From Ketobacter alkanivorans (lineage in GTDB: Bacteria > Pseudomonadota > Gammaproteobacteria > Pseudomonadales > Ketobacteraceae), in assembly GCF_002863865.1 (NCBI RefSeq), contig NZ_CP022684.1, positions 3,167,990 through 3,231,989 of the forward strand: a DNA stretch of 64,000 nt, written 5' to 3'. Position numbers and translations under genes: made by a program. Positions within the stretch are counted from its first letter, which is position 1. Each line of letters starts with the position of its first letter. A model generated the notes under the pieces. That model made no database searches. It had not been told where the DNA came from and saw nothing but the letters and a program-made list of their open reading frames with translations. Of this stretch, positions 8,912 through 16,063 are shown in pieces.

Positions 8912-9929
8912 GCAGGCGATTAAGGGCGCGGGAAAGCTGCTGGCGCGCGTCGTCGGCAGCGGGCTCTGGTGCCATGTCGCCACTGCTTTCCTCCTGCTCT
9001 GAATCTGCGGTTGCTGCGCTGCCGGGAATCACCTGATCCGCCAGCCAGCTTTGGATATGGCTGGATAGCTGGGTGTTGTCCGGTTGCGTGTCCAGCCCGG
9101 CGATGAATGCCCGGATCTGTTGCCGACGCCATACAGCAATAGCGCTGCTGTCATTGGGGGCGGGGGCTTCCTGCCACTGTTGCAATAGAGCCTGACTGTC
9201 TTCTGCCAGTAATTGGAGGGTCAGGGTCAGGAGGCGTCGCCTGCGGTTGTTCGGGTGTTCTGCCACGGGTAGATCGGTATTGCTGTCCTCCCAGTTTTTC
9301 ACTTCAAGATAATCGGTTGCCGGGCGTGGAGGCAGTTGCGGGTTTTGTCGTTGCTCTCCCCACAGAAGAAAGGCCACCACATGAAAGCCAATGCTGACAT
9401 CTGCATCGTCGGTGAGGCCGTGTTGTTCCCTTAGGTTGGCGGCGTCCAGAGGCAGGCTGGCATCATTCACAATGCCGCTATGTGGATAGCCTTGTACGCT
9501 GTCGATGAACCCTGGCATGGGCAGTTCATTGCCCAGGTTGGCGCGCAGTTGCTGCAGGCTTTGCTGTTGCTGCGCGGTATACCCTGTCAGCAGGGTGCTG
9601 GCGGAGTAAAGCTCAAAGCAGGCCTGCCATTGGGTTTTGAGTGTGTCGAGGTTGGCTGGGTCTGGTTGCTGCAAAAACTGCTGGCCCATGGTGGTCAGGG
9701 TATTGCTGCACTCGGACAACCCCTGTAACAGCTCTGCTGTGCGCCGTTGGAATTTCTTCAGCTCAGCCAGTTCTTCCGGACTGGCCAGTTTGGGGGCAGG
9801 CGCGCTGACGCTGGGCTGTGTTTCGGCCTTGGGCGCAGGCGCCGGATCATCGCAACCGGCGCTGAACAGTAAGGCTGTAGTCAGGCTGGCTGTGGCCAGG
9901 TGCAGCGTTAGTCGCGCAGGGATATGCAT
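8895..9929 (-). CDS. Imelysin-like (M75 family) lipoprotein
   Basis: A 344-residue predicted lipoprotein: hydrophobic signal followed by lipobox FSAGC (Cys ~26), then a low-complexity Ala/Pro linker. The body resembles the imelysin/EfeO superfamily, all-helical periplasmic proteins linked to iron handling. Matching features are PGFIDSVQGYPHSGIVND, GFHVVAFLLWGE near residue 180, and the following arginine-rich NNRRRRLLTLTLQLLAEDSQ. The family signature GxHxxE here reads GFHVVA, so the glutamate is replaced by alanine. The last ~45 residues are an acidic extension. The gene overlaps the upstream HAD gene by 22 bp, suggesting translational coupling, and converges on rlmI. No iron-transport gene is adjacent, so an iron role is only inferred from the family. 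Confidence 0.7.
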   Translation of the reverse strand: MHIPARLTLHLATASLTTALLFSAGCDDPAPAPKAETQPSVSAPAPKLASPEELAELKKFQRRTAELLQGLSECSNTLTTMGQQFLQQPDPANLDTLKTQWQACFELYSASTLLTGYTAQQQQSLQQLRANLGNELPMPGFIDSVQGYPHSGIVNDASLPLDAANLREQHGLTDDADVSIGFHVVAFLLWGEQRQNPQLPPRPATDYLEVKNWEDSNTDLPVAEHPNNRRRRLLTLTLQLLAEDSQALLQQWQEAPAPNDSSAIAVWRRQQIRAFIAGLDTQPDNTQLSSHIQSWLADQVIPGSAATADSEQEESSGDMAPEPAADDARQQLSRALNRLLTEQG

Positions 9930-10564
9930 GGCCAGCCTCGTTGTTGGGCTTCTGCGGTCAGGCGTTCATCGCCATCCACCACCACCGGGTGAGTCACTGC
10001 TTGCAGCAGGGGGAGATCGTTGATGGAGTCGCTGTAAAAATAGCTGTTCTCCAGGTTCTGCCGGGTCTGCTGTAACCATTGGTTCAGCCGGGTGACTTTG
10101 CCGTCTTGATAGCAAGGCGTGCCCACAATTCCACCGGTGTATGCATCCCCTTTGATTTCAGGGTCGGTGGCGAGGATGTCGTCTACGCCCAGGGCTTTGG
10201 CTATGGGCTGGGTAACAAAGCCGTTGGTGGCCGTGATGATTAACAGGTAGTCACCTTGTTGGCGATGGTGTTGCAGCAGGGCATCGGCCTTGGGCAGGCG
10301 CATGGGTGCGATAACGGTGTGCATGAACTCCGCGTGCAGGGTGGACAGCTCATCCAGGGAAAAGCGAGTCAGCGGCTTTAGGGCGAAGGTCAGATATTCC
10401 ATGATATCCAGCTTGCTCTGCTTATAAAGTTCATAAAAATGATCGTTCTGCGTACGGTAAAACGATTCATCCACGATGCCTTTTTTCACCATAAACTCGC
10501 CCCAGGCGTGGTCACTGTCACCGTTCAGCAGAGTGTTGTCTAAATCGAAAATCGCCAGGCTCAT
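9908..10564 (-). CDS. HAD-superfamily hydrolase, subfamily IB (SerB-like)
   Basis: A cytoplasmic phosphatase-like enzyme of 218 residues. It contains all HAD motifs: nucleophile motif FDLDNTLLNGDS at the N-terminus, motif II IITATNGF near residue 105, and motif IV DSINDLPLL near residue 178. The helical cap between motifs I and II (YELYKQSKLDIMEYLTFAL) is characteristic of the IB subfamily, which includes phosphoserine phosphatase-like enzymes acting on small phosphorylated alcohols. The physiological substrate cannot be assigned. It is the upstream gene of a two-gene minus-strand unit with the imelysin-like lipoprotein. Confidence 0.85.
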   Translation of the reverse strand: MSLAIFDLDNTLLNGDSDHAWGEFMVKKGIVDESFYRTQNDHFYELYKQSKLDIMEYLTFALKPLTRFSLDELSTLHAEFMHTVIAPMRLPKADALLQHHRQQGDYLLIITATNGFVTQPIAKALGVDDILATDPEIKGDAYTGGIVGTPCYQDGKVTRLNQWLQQTRQNLENSYFYSDSINDLPLLQAVTHPVVVDGDERLTAEAQQRGWPCISLRD

Positions 10565-10756
10565 GTCTGTTCACTTCGTATACATAATGAAAGTTGCGGG
10601 CAAGTTTATCAGGTCGCCGCGACAGGGAAAACGAGGCAGGCCCGCTCAAACAATTAAAAGTTTAGAAAAATCAAATAAATAGTTCTATAGTAATAAGAAA
10701 TTGAATTGTAATGTTATTGCACGGGGTGCGGTAAACCCAGTTGTGCGATCGGGCAG

Positions 10757-10779
10757 ACTAGGGTATTTATAATCCTAGT
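10757..10779 (+). promoter_or_regulatory. Putative rppH promoter -10 inside a small inverted repeat
   Basis: TATAAT at 10768-10773 lies 27 bp before the rppH GTG. It is flanked by a 6-bp inverted repeat, ACTAGG (10757-10762) and CCTAGT (10774-10779). No good -35 hexamer sits 16-18 bp upstream, so the promoter might be weak or activator-dependent. The rest of the 235-bp gap between the HAD gene and rppH is AT-rich and shows nothing else I can name. Confidence 0.35.
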
Positions 10780-10799
10780 GAAGATTTGGAACCATTAAC

Positions 10800-11327
10800 G
10801 TGATTGATGAGGACGGATTCAGGCCGAATGTCGGGATCATTCTGGCTAACGCGCATGGGCAGGTGCTTTGGGCCCGGCGGGTTGGACAGGATGCGTGGCA
10901 GTTTCCTCAAGGTGGTATCTCGGTGGATGAAACGCCAGAGCAGGCGCTCTACCGGGAGCTACGTGAGGAAATCGGTTTAAAACCCGAGGACGTACGGATA
11001 GTCAGCTCCACCCAGGGTTGGCTACGCTACCGTTTGCCCAAGCGCTTTCTGCGGTATCGCAGCAAGCCGCTGTGCATTGGCCAGAAACAAAAGTGGTTTT
11101 TGTTGATGCTGACAGGCTGCGAGAGCCAGGTCAGTTTTGAGCATGGTGATCCGCCTGAGTTTGATGGCTGGCGTTGGGTGAGCTACTGGTATCCCCTTAA
11201 TCAGGTGGTGTCATTCAAACGCGAGGTTTACCGCAAGGCACTGAAAGAGTTGGCGCCATCCCTGCATGCTATAGCGGTGGAAGCGTGTGATAGTAAGGCC
11301 AACGCCAAAACAATAAGAAATCAGTAA
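10800..11327 (+). CDS. rppH: RNA pyrophosphohydrolase RppH
   Basis: A Nudix hydrolase that removes pyrophosphate from 5'-triphosphorylated RNA and so starts RNase E-dependent decay. The 175 residues match the usual RppH size. The N-terminus ([14 protein letters not shown]) and the complete Nudix box ([23 protein letters not shown], written here only for its pattern G-x5-E-x7-REL-x-EE-x-GL) at residues ~38-60 are diagnostic. The following [11 protein letters not shown] and GQKQKWFLL segments are also typical of RppH. The start is GTG at 10800. The ptsP gene begins 43 bp downstream with no terminator between them, so the two are probably co-transcribed, as in other gammaproteobacteria. Confidence 0.93.
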   Translation: MIDEDGFRPNVGIILANAHGQVLWARRVGQDAWQFPQGGISVDETPEQALYRELREEIGLKPEDVRIVSSTQGWLRYRLPKRFLRYRSKPLCIGQKQKWFLLMLTGCESQVSFEHGDPPEFDGWRWVSYWYPLNQVVSFKREVYRKALKELAPSLHAIAVEACDSKANAKTIRNQ

Positions 11328-11370
11328 CCGGGCACTTACTTAATAGATAGTCGGCTGCGAGAGCTTTTCT

Positions 11371-13677
11371 ATGCTGGAAACCTTAAGACGTATCGTGCAG
11401 GAGGTGAACGCCGCCCCTGACTTGTCCTCTGCCCTCAGTGTGATGGTGACTCGGGTACGTCTTTCCATGGGCACAGAAGTGTGCTCCATATATCTGCTTG
11501 ATCACACGATTAATCGCTATGTGCTGATGGCCACCGAAGGCCTCAACAAGGAGGCAGTGGGTACCGCAACCCTGCATTTCTCCGAGGGTCTGGTGGGGCA
11601 GGTGGGTATGCGTGAAGAGCCCATTAACCTGGATGATGCCCCCAGCCACCCCAAGTTTCGCTATCTGCAGGAAACCGGAGAGGAACCGTTTCACTCATTT
11701 CTGGGTGTGCCCATAATTCATCACCGCAAACTGCTGGGCGTTATCGTGGTGCAGCAGCGGGACAGTCGTCGCTTTGATCAACAAGAAGAAGCCTTTCTGG
11801 TCACCATCTCGGCCCAGTTGGCGGCGGTGGTGGCCCATGCCGAAGCTACCGGTGCCATCGACGGCATATTTGGCGGTGGGCTGGGCAATGTAACCACCAA
11901 GTTTGATGGTGTCGTTGGCTGCATCGGGGTTGCCATTGGTAAGGCCTTTGTGGTCTACCCGCCCGCAGAATTCAAATCTGTGCCTGACCGCGCAGTAAAG
12001 AACATTCGCAAAGAGCTGGGCGCTTTTAATGACGCCTTGAAAAAAGTGCGCATGGATATTCGTGCCCTCAGCGAAAAAGCCTCCCTCACCTTGCCCCCGG
12101 AAGAACAGGCCCTGTTCCAGGTCTATGAGCGCATGCTGGATGACAATGCGCTGGCAGGCGAGATCCGTGCCCATGTGCAAGCGGGCAATTGGGTGCAGGG
12201 CGCTTTGCGTGAAGTGGTCATGAAGCACGTCGCCGCGTTTGAGGCTATGGAAGATTCCTATTTGCGGGCCCGGGCGTCCGACGTTAAGGATCTGGGTCTG
12301 CGTATCCTGGCCTATCTGCAAGAGGCCAAAACCCTAAACGCACCGATCCCGGATCAAGCCATCGTAGTGGGGGAGGATATTACCCCTACAATATTTGTTG
12401 ATATTCCCCGGGAGCGTATCGCCGGTATTGTCTCTCTGCACGGTTCCAGCAACAGCCATATGTCTATTGTGGCCCGCTCGTTGGGCATTCCTACAGTGGT
12501 GGGGGTGGGTGATTTCCCGCTGTCCCGTCTGGAAGGGCTCAACCTGATTGTGGATGGTCATCGCGGTGAGGTGATCATTGAGCCCAATCAGGAGGTAGTG
12601 CGCCAGTATCGAGCCATTATCAGCGAACAGGAAGAGCTTTCCAAAGAGCTGGAATCGGTTACTGATCTGCCCTGTGAAACCCTCGATGGCCACCGCATCA
12701 ATATGTTTGTGAACACCGGTTTGATGGCTGATGTGAACATTTCTTTGCAGCGGGGTGCCGAAGGGGTTGGCCTGTATCGCACCGAGATACCCTTTATGGT
12801 GCGGGATCGCTTTCCGTCCGAACTGGAACAGATGGAGATTTACCGGCAGCAGCTGGAAGCCTTTTATCCTGCTCCGGTGACGATGCGCACCCTGGATATT
12901 GGCGGTGACAAATCCCTGCCCTATTTCCCCATTCAGGAAGACAACCCCTTCCTGGGTTGGCGCGGCATTCGGGTTACGCTGGATCATCCGGAAATCTTTC
13001 TGGTGCAGATTCGCGCCATGCTGTGGGCCAGTGAGAGCCTCGACAATCTGCGCATTATGCTGCCCATGGTGAGCTCGGTGATGGAGATCGACGAAGCCAT
13101 GCACCTGATCCACCGAGCCTATCTGGAAGTGCTGGAAGAGGGTGCCCACGTGCAGATGCCTGAGGTGGGCGTCATGATTGAGGTTCCGGCGGCGGTCTAC
13201 CAGATCAAGGATTTCGTGCAGCAATGTGACTTTCTTTCGGTGGGCAGCAATGACCTCACCCAGTATCTGCTGGCGGTGGATCGTAACAACCGTCGGGTGG
13301 CCAGCCTGTATCAGGCATTTCACCCCTCAGTGCTGCGAGCCCTGAAGCACATTATTGACGAGGCCAAGGCCGAGGGCACCCCTGTGTCCATCTGCGGCGA
13401 GATGGCCGGTGATCCGCGCTCGGCGGTGTTATTGATGGCCATGGGCTATGAAACCCTGAGCATGAGCGCCACCAGTTTGCTGAGGGTTAAATGGGTGCTG
13501 CGCAAGATCAGTCTGGCTGCCGCACAGGAGCTGCTGGAGCAGGTCTGGAAAATGGATAACGCGGCAGTGATCAAAAGTCACGTGGATTTGATGCTCGATC
13601 GTGCCGGGTTGGGCAGTTTCATCCGCCCTACCGTGTTTCAGAACACCCCCACCAGCGAAGCAGCGGCCCAGGCCTGA
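11371..13677 (+). CDS. ptsP: Phosphoenolpyruvate-protein phosphotransferase PtsP (EI-Ntr)
   Basis: The first phosphotransferase of the nitrogen PTS; it takes phosphate from PEP and passes it to NPr (PtsO). Residues ~1-150 are a GAF sensor domain (SSALSVMVTRVRLSMGTEVCSIYLLD), which in this family binds glutamine or alpha-ketoglutarate. The PEP-utiliser N domain follows at ~170-310. The phosphohistidine loop, LHGSSNSHMSIVARSLG, lies near residue 363. The PEP-binding TIM barrel spans ~430-720 (GLYRTEIPFM, FLGWRGIRVTLD, SVGSNDLTQYLLAVDRNN, and the active-site SICGEMAGDP). The length of 768 is close to E. coli PtsP (748). The partner genes ptsN and ptsO are not in the window. Confidence 0.95.
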   Translation: MLETLRRIVQEVNAAPDLSSALSVMVTRVRLSMGTEVCSIYLLDHTINRYVLMATEGLNKEAVGTATLHFSEGLVGQVGMREEPINLDDAPSHPKFRYLQETGEEPFHSFLGVPIIHHRKLLGVIVVQQRDSRRFDQQEEAFLVTISAQLAAVVAHAEATGAIDGIFGGGLGNVTTKFDGVVGCIGVAIGKAFVVYPPAEFKSVPDRAVKNIRKELGAFNDALKKVRMDIRALSEKASLTLPPEEQALFQVYERMLDDNALAGEIRAHVQAGNWVQGALREVVMKHVAAFEAMEDSYLRARASDVKDLGLRILAYLQEAKTLNAPIPDQAIVVGEDITPTIFVDIPRERIAGIVSLHGSSNSHMSIVARSLGIPTVVGVGDFPLSRLEGLNLIVDGHRGEVIIEPNQEVVRQYRAIISEQEELSKELESVTDLPCETLDGHRINMFVNTGLMADVNISLQRGAEGVGLYRTEIPFMVRDRFPSELEQMEIYRQQLEAFYPAPVTMRTLDIGGDKSLPYFPIQEDNPFLGWRGIRVTLDHPEIFLVQIRAMLWASESLDNLRIMLPMVSSVMEIDEAMHLIHRAYLEVLEEGAHVQMPEVGVMIEVPAAVYQIKDFVQQCDFLSVGSNDLTQYLLAVDRNNRRVASLYQAFHPSVLRALKHIIDEAKAEGTPVSICGEMAGDPRSAVLLMAMGYETLSMSATSLLRVKWVLRKISLAAAQELLEQVWKMDNAAVIKSHVDLMLDRAGLGSFIRPTVFQNTPTSEAAAQA

Positions 13678-13795
13678 ACCGGTCGCTCCATCACCACAAT
13701 TGCCCTTCAATAAAGCGGGATGACAATGTCCGCTTGGTCTTCAGTTGTGTCCCAGTATTTGCCGGATTTGGTGTACACTAGTGGCCCCTGCAGCG

Positions 13796-13813
13796 CACCG
13801 GACTGGGCCGGTG
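13796..13813 (+). promoter_or_regulatory. Short dyad upstream of lgt
   Basis: CACCGG (13796-13801) and CCGGTG (13808-13813) form a 6-bp inverted repeat in the 201-bp gap between ptsP and lgt. There is no T-tract, so it is not a standard terminator. A TATAAT at 13825-13830 downstream could be a -10 for lgt, but no convincing -35 accompanies it. Nothing else recognisable is in this gap. Confidence 0.25.
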
Positions 13814-13878
13814 GCAGATGAACATATAATGCCCATACCCTAATTTGATAAAACTTTAGACTGAAAAGGAATCCCTCA

Positions 13879-14667
13879 ATGTTGATGTATCCGGAGATTG
13901 ATCCGGTAGCGATCCAGTTGGGTCCATTAAGTGTACGCTGGTACGGCATCATGTATCTGTTCGGCTTTGCCTCAGGATACTGGTTGCTCACTCGCCGGGC
14001 GCGTCGGCTTGGTTCCGGCTGGACCACCGAGCAGGTCAGCGATCTTATTTTTTACGGCGCTCTCGGCGTGATTCTGGGTGGTCGTTTCGGCTATGTGTTC
14101 TTCTATAACTTTACCGCGTTTCTGAACGATCCCCTGATTTTGATTCAGGTCTGGAAAGGCGGGATGTCGTTCCATGGCGGCTTTCTGGGTGTGATGTTCG
14201 CCATGTGGTTGTTTGGTCGCAAAACCGGCAAAAGCATGTGGGACATTCTGGACTTTGGTGCCCCCATTGTTCCGCTTGGGCTGGGCGCAGGCCGCATTGG
14301 CAACTTTATCGGCGGCGAACTGGTGGGGCGCACCACGGATTTACCCTGGGGCATGGTGTTTCCGCACATCGATAACCTGCCACGACACCCCTCCCAACTC
14401 TATCAGGCAGGATTGGAAGGCCTGACATTATTCTGCATACTATGGTTCTTCTCGGCCAAGCCCAGGCCCCGTTATGCCGTGTCCGGCATGTTTGCGTTGT
14501 TCTACGGCCTGTTCCGTTTCGGGGTGGAATTTGTGCGCCAGCCCGACGGACATATAGGCTTTGTGGCGCTCAACTGGATGACCATGGGCCAGATACTTTC
14601 CTTGCCGATGATTTTTCTGGGGCTGTCGTTGCTGTATATGGCCTACGGCAGAAACAAAGCGGCCTAG
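13879..14667 (+). CDS. lgt: Prolipoprotein diacylglyceryl transferase Lgt
   Basis: An inner-membrane enzyme that transfers diacylglycerol from phosphatidylglycerol to the lipobox cysteine, the first step of lipoprotein maturation. It has 262 residues and seven predicted membrane helices. The signature [14 protein letters not shown] is present near residue 142, with a glycine where E. coli has asparagine in GNFING. Upstream come [11 protein letters not shown] and [12 protein letters not shown], with the essential histidine. [13 protein letters not shown] follows. The ATG at 13879 is preceded by AAAAGGAAT. It forms a tight cluster with thyA and folA. Several lipoproteins encoded in this window would be its substrates. 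Confidence 0.95.
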   Translation: MLMYPEIDPVAIQLGPLSVRWYGIMYLFGFASGYWLLTRRARRLGSGWTTEQVSDLIFYGALGVILGGRFGYVFFYNFTAFLNDPLILIQVWKGGMSFHGGFLGVMFAMWLFGRKTGKSMWDILDFGAPIVPLGLGAGRIGNFIGGELVGRTTDLPWGMVFPHIDNLPRHPSQLYQAGLEGLTLFCILWFFSAKPRPRYAVSGMFALFYGLFRFGVEFVRQPDGHIGFVALNWMTMGQILSLPMIFLGLSLLYMAYGRNKAA

Positions 14668-14714
14668 CGCACTTTATGTAACTTACTCATAACGGAATTT
14701 AATCGAATTTCATC

Positions 14715-15548
14715 ATGAAACAGTATCTAGATCTTCTGCGCCATATTAAAGATAACGGCGTGACCAAAAGCGATCGAACCGGTACCGGCACCATCAGCCT
14801 GTTCGGCCACCAGATGCGATTCAATCTGGCGGACGGGTTTCCTTTGGTGACCACCAAGAAGACCCACTTAAAATCCATCATTCACGAATTGTTGTGGTTC
14901 ATCCGCGGCGATACCAATATTGCCTACCTGAAGGAAAACGGTGTTTCCATTTGGGATGAATGGGCGGATGAGCATGGCGAGCTGGGGCCTGTATATGGCA
15001 AACAGTGGCGCAGCTGGGAAACCCATGATCAGCGCACAGTGGATCAACTGGCGCTACTGGTTGATGAAATCAAAAGCAACCCTGATTCACGGCGTTTGGT
15101 GTTGAGCGCATGGAACCCGGCGGTGTTGCCGGACGTCACCAAATCACCCAAACAAAATGCGGCCGAAGGTAAACAGGCGCTGCCTCCCTGTCATTGTCTG
15201 TTCCAGTTCTATGTGGCGGATGGCAAGCTTTCCTGCCAGTTGTATCAGCGCAGTGGTGACGTGTTTTTGGGTGTACCCTTTAATATCGCATCGTATTCGC
15301 TGCTGACGTTGATGATGGCGCAGGTGTGCGGCCTGGAGCCGGGTGATTTTGTGCATACCTTTGGCGACGTTCATCTATACCTGAATCATGTAGAGCAGGC
15401 TGACTTGCAGCTGTCGCGGGAGCCGCGTCCGCTGCCGGTGATGAAAATCAATCCGAATGTGAAATCGTTGTTTGATTTTGTCTACGAGGATTTTGAACTG
15501 GTGGGGTACGACCCCCATCCTCTTATCAAAGCTCCTATTGCAATTTAA
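14715..15548 (+). CDS. thyA: Thymidylate synthase ThyA
   Basis: Makes dTMP from dUMP using 5,10-methylenetetrahydrofolate. The protein has 277 residues against 264 for E. coli. The catalytic cysteine is in [12 protein letters not shown] near residue 158; dUMP-binding motifs ([32 protein letters not shown]) and the N-terminal [16 protein letters not shown] are intact. The extra length comes mainly from an insertion of about a dozen residues ([14 protein letters not shown]) just before the active-site cysteine, as found in a subset of bacterial ThyA proteins. folA starts 10 bp after the stop, a functional pairing because ThyA generates the dihydrofolate that FolA reduces. Confidence 0.96.
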   Translation: MKQYLDLLRHIKDNGVTKSDRTGTGTISLFGHQMRFNLADGFPLVTTKKTHLKSIIHELLWFIRGDTNIAYLKENGVSIWDEWADEHGELGPVYGKQWRSWETHDQRTVDQLALLVDEIKSNPDSRRLVLSAWNPAVLPDVTKSPKQNAAEGKQALPPCHCLFQFYVADGKLSCQLYQRSGDVFLGVPFNIASYSLLTLMMAQVCGLEPGDFVHTFGDVHLYLNHVEQADLQLSREPRPLPVMKINPNVKSLFDFVYEDFELVGYDPHPLIKAPIAI

Positions 15549-15557
15549 GAGGGTTTC

Positions 15558-16049
15558 ATGATTTCTCTGATCGTGGCAAAAGCCGACAACGGTGTTATTG
15601 GCCGTGACAATAAAATGCCCTGGCACATACCGGCGGAGCTTAAATATTTTAAGGCCCGCACCATGGGTAAGCCTATTATCATGGGCCGCAAAACCTTTGA
15701 TTCCCTTGGGCGTGTGTTGCCGGGCCGACCCCATGTTGTGATCAGTCGCAGTGAATTGGCATTGCCTGAAAACTGCTATGGCGTGCAGTCGCTGGATGCG
15801 GCCATCGAGACAGCGGCCAGCCTGACCGAGGGCGATGAGGTGGTGATCATCGGCGGCGCAGAAATTTATCGGCAGGCGCTGGATCGGGTGCAGCGCCTGT
15901 ATATTACCGAAGTGCATTGTTCTCCAGAGGGCGACACCTTTTTCCCCGAACTTAACCCCGGCGATTGGCAGGAAACACAGCGTGAAGATGTGCCTGCCGA
16001 TGCCGATTCTGCAATTGCCTACAGCATTGTGACCTATCAACGTAACTAA
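15558..16049 (+). CDS. folA: Dihydrofolate reductase FolA
   Basis: NADPH-dependent reduction of dihydrofolate to tetrahydrofolate; the trimethoprim target. The 163-residue protein has the complete chromosomal-type pattern: AKADNGVIGRDNKMPWHIPAEL with the substrate-binding acidic region, TMGKPIIMGRKTFDSLGRVLPGR, and VVIIGGAEIYRQAL. It lies in the lgt-thyA-folA run, with the ATG preceded by AGAGGG. The DUF349 gene begins 15 bp after its stop, so it may be part of the same transcript. Confidence 0.96.
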   Translation: MISLIVAKADNGVIGRDNKMPWHIPAELKYFKARTMGKPIIMGRKTFDSLGRVLPGRPHVVISRSELALPENCYGVQSLDAAIETAASLTEGDEVVIIGGAEIYRQALDRVQRLYITEVHCSPEGDTFFPELNPGDWQETQREDVPADADSAIAYSIVTYQRN

Positions 16050-16063
16050 CGCGACGATACGAC

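Noticed and set aside
8895..9929. DUF3080-type lipoprotein
   Set aside because: The lipobox and an LLQGLSEC segment suggested it, but the PGFIDSVQGYPHSGIVND and GFHVVAFLLWG segments match imelysin-like proteins far better.
12334..13323. 329-codon open frame opposite ptsP
   Set aside because: The plus strand carries every EI-Ntr motif; the minus-strand product is a low-complexity shadow.
15375..16040. 221-codon minus-strand frame opposite thyA/folA
   Set aside because: Both plus-strand genes are certain, and the shadow frame has no start context.
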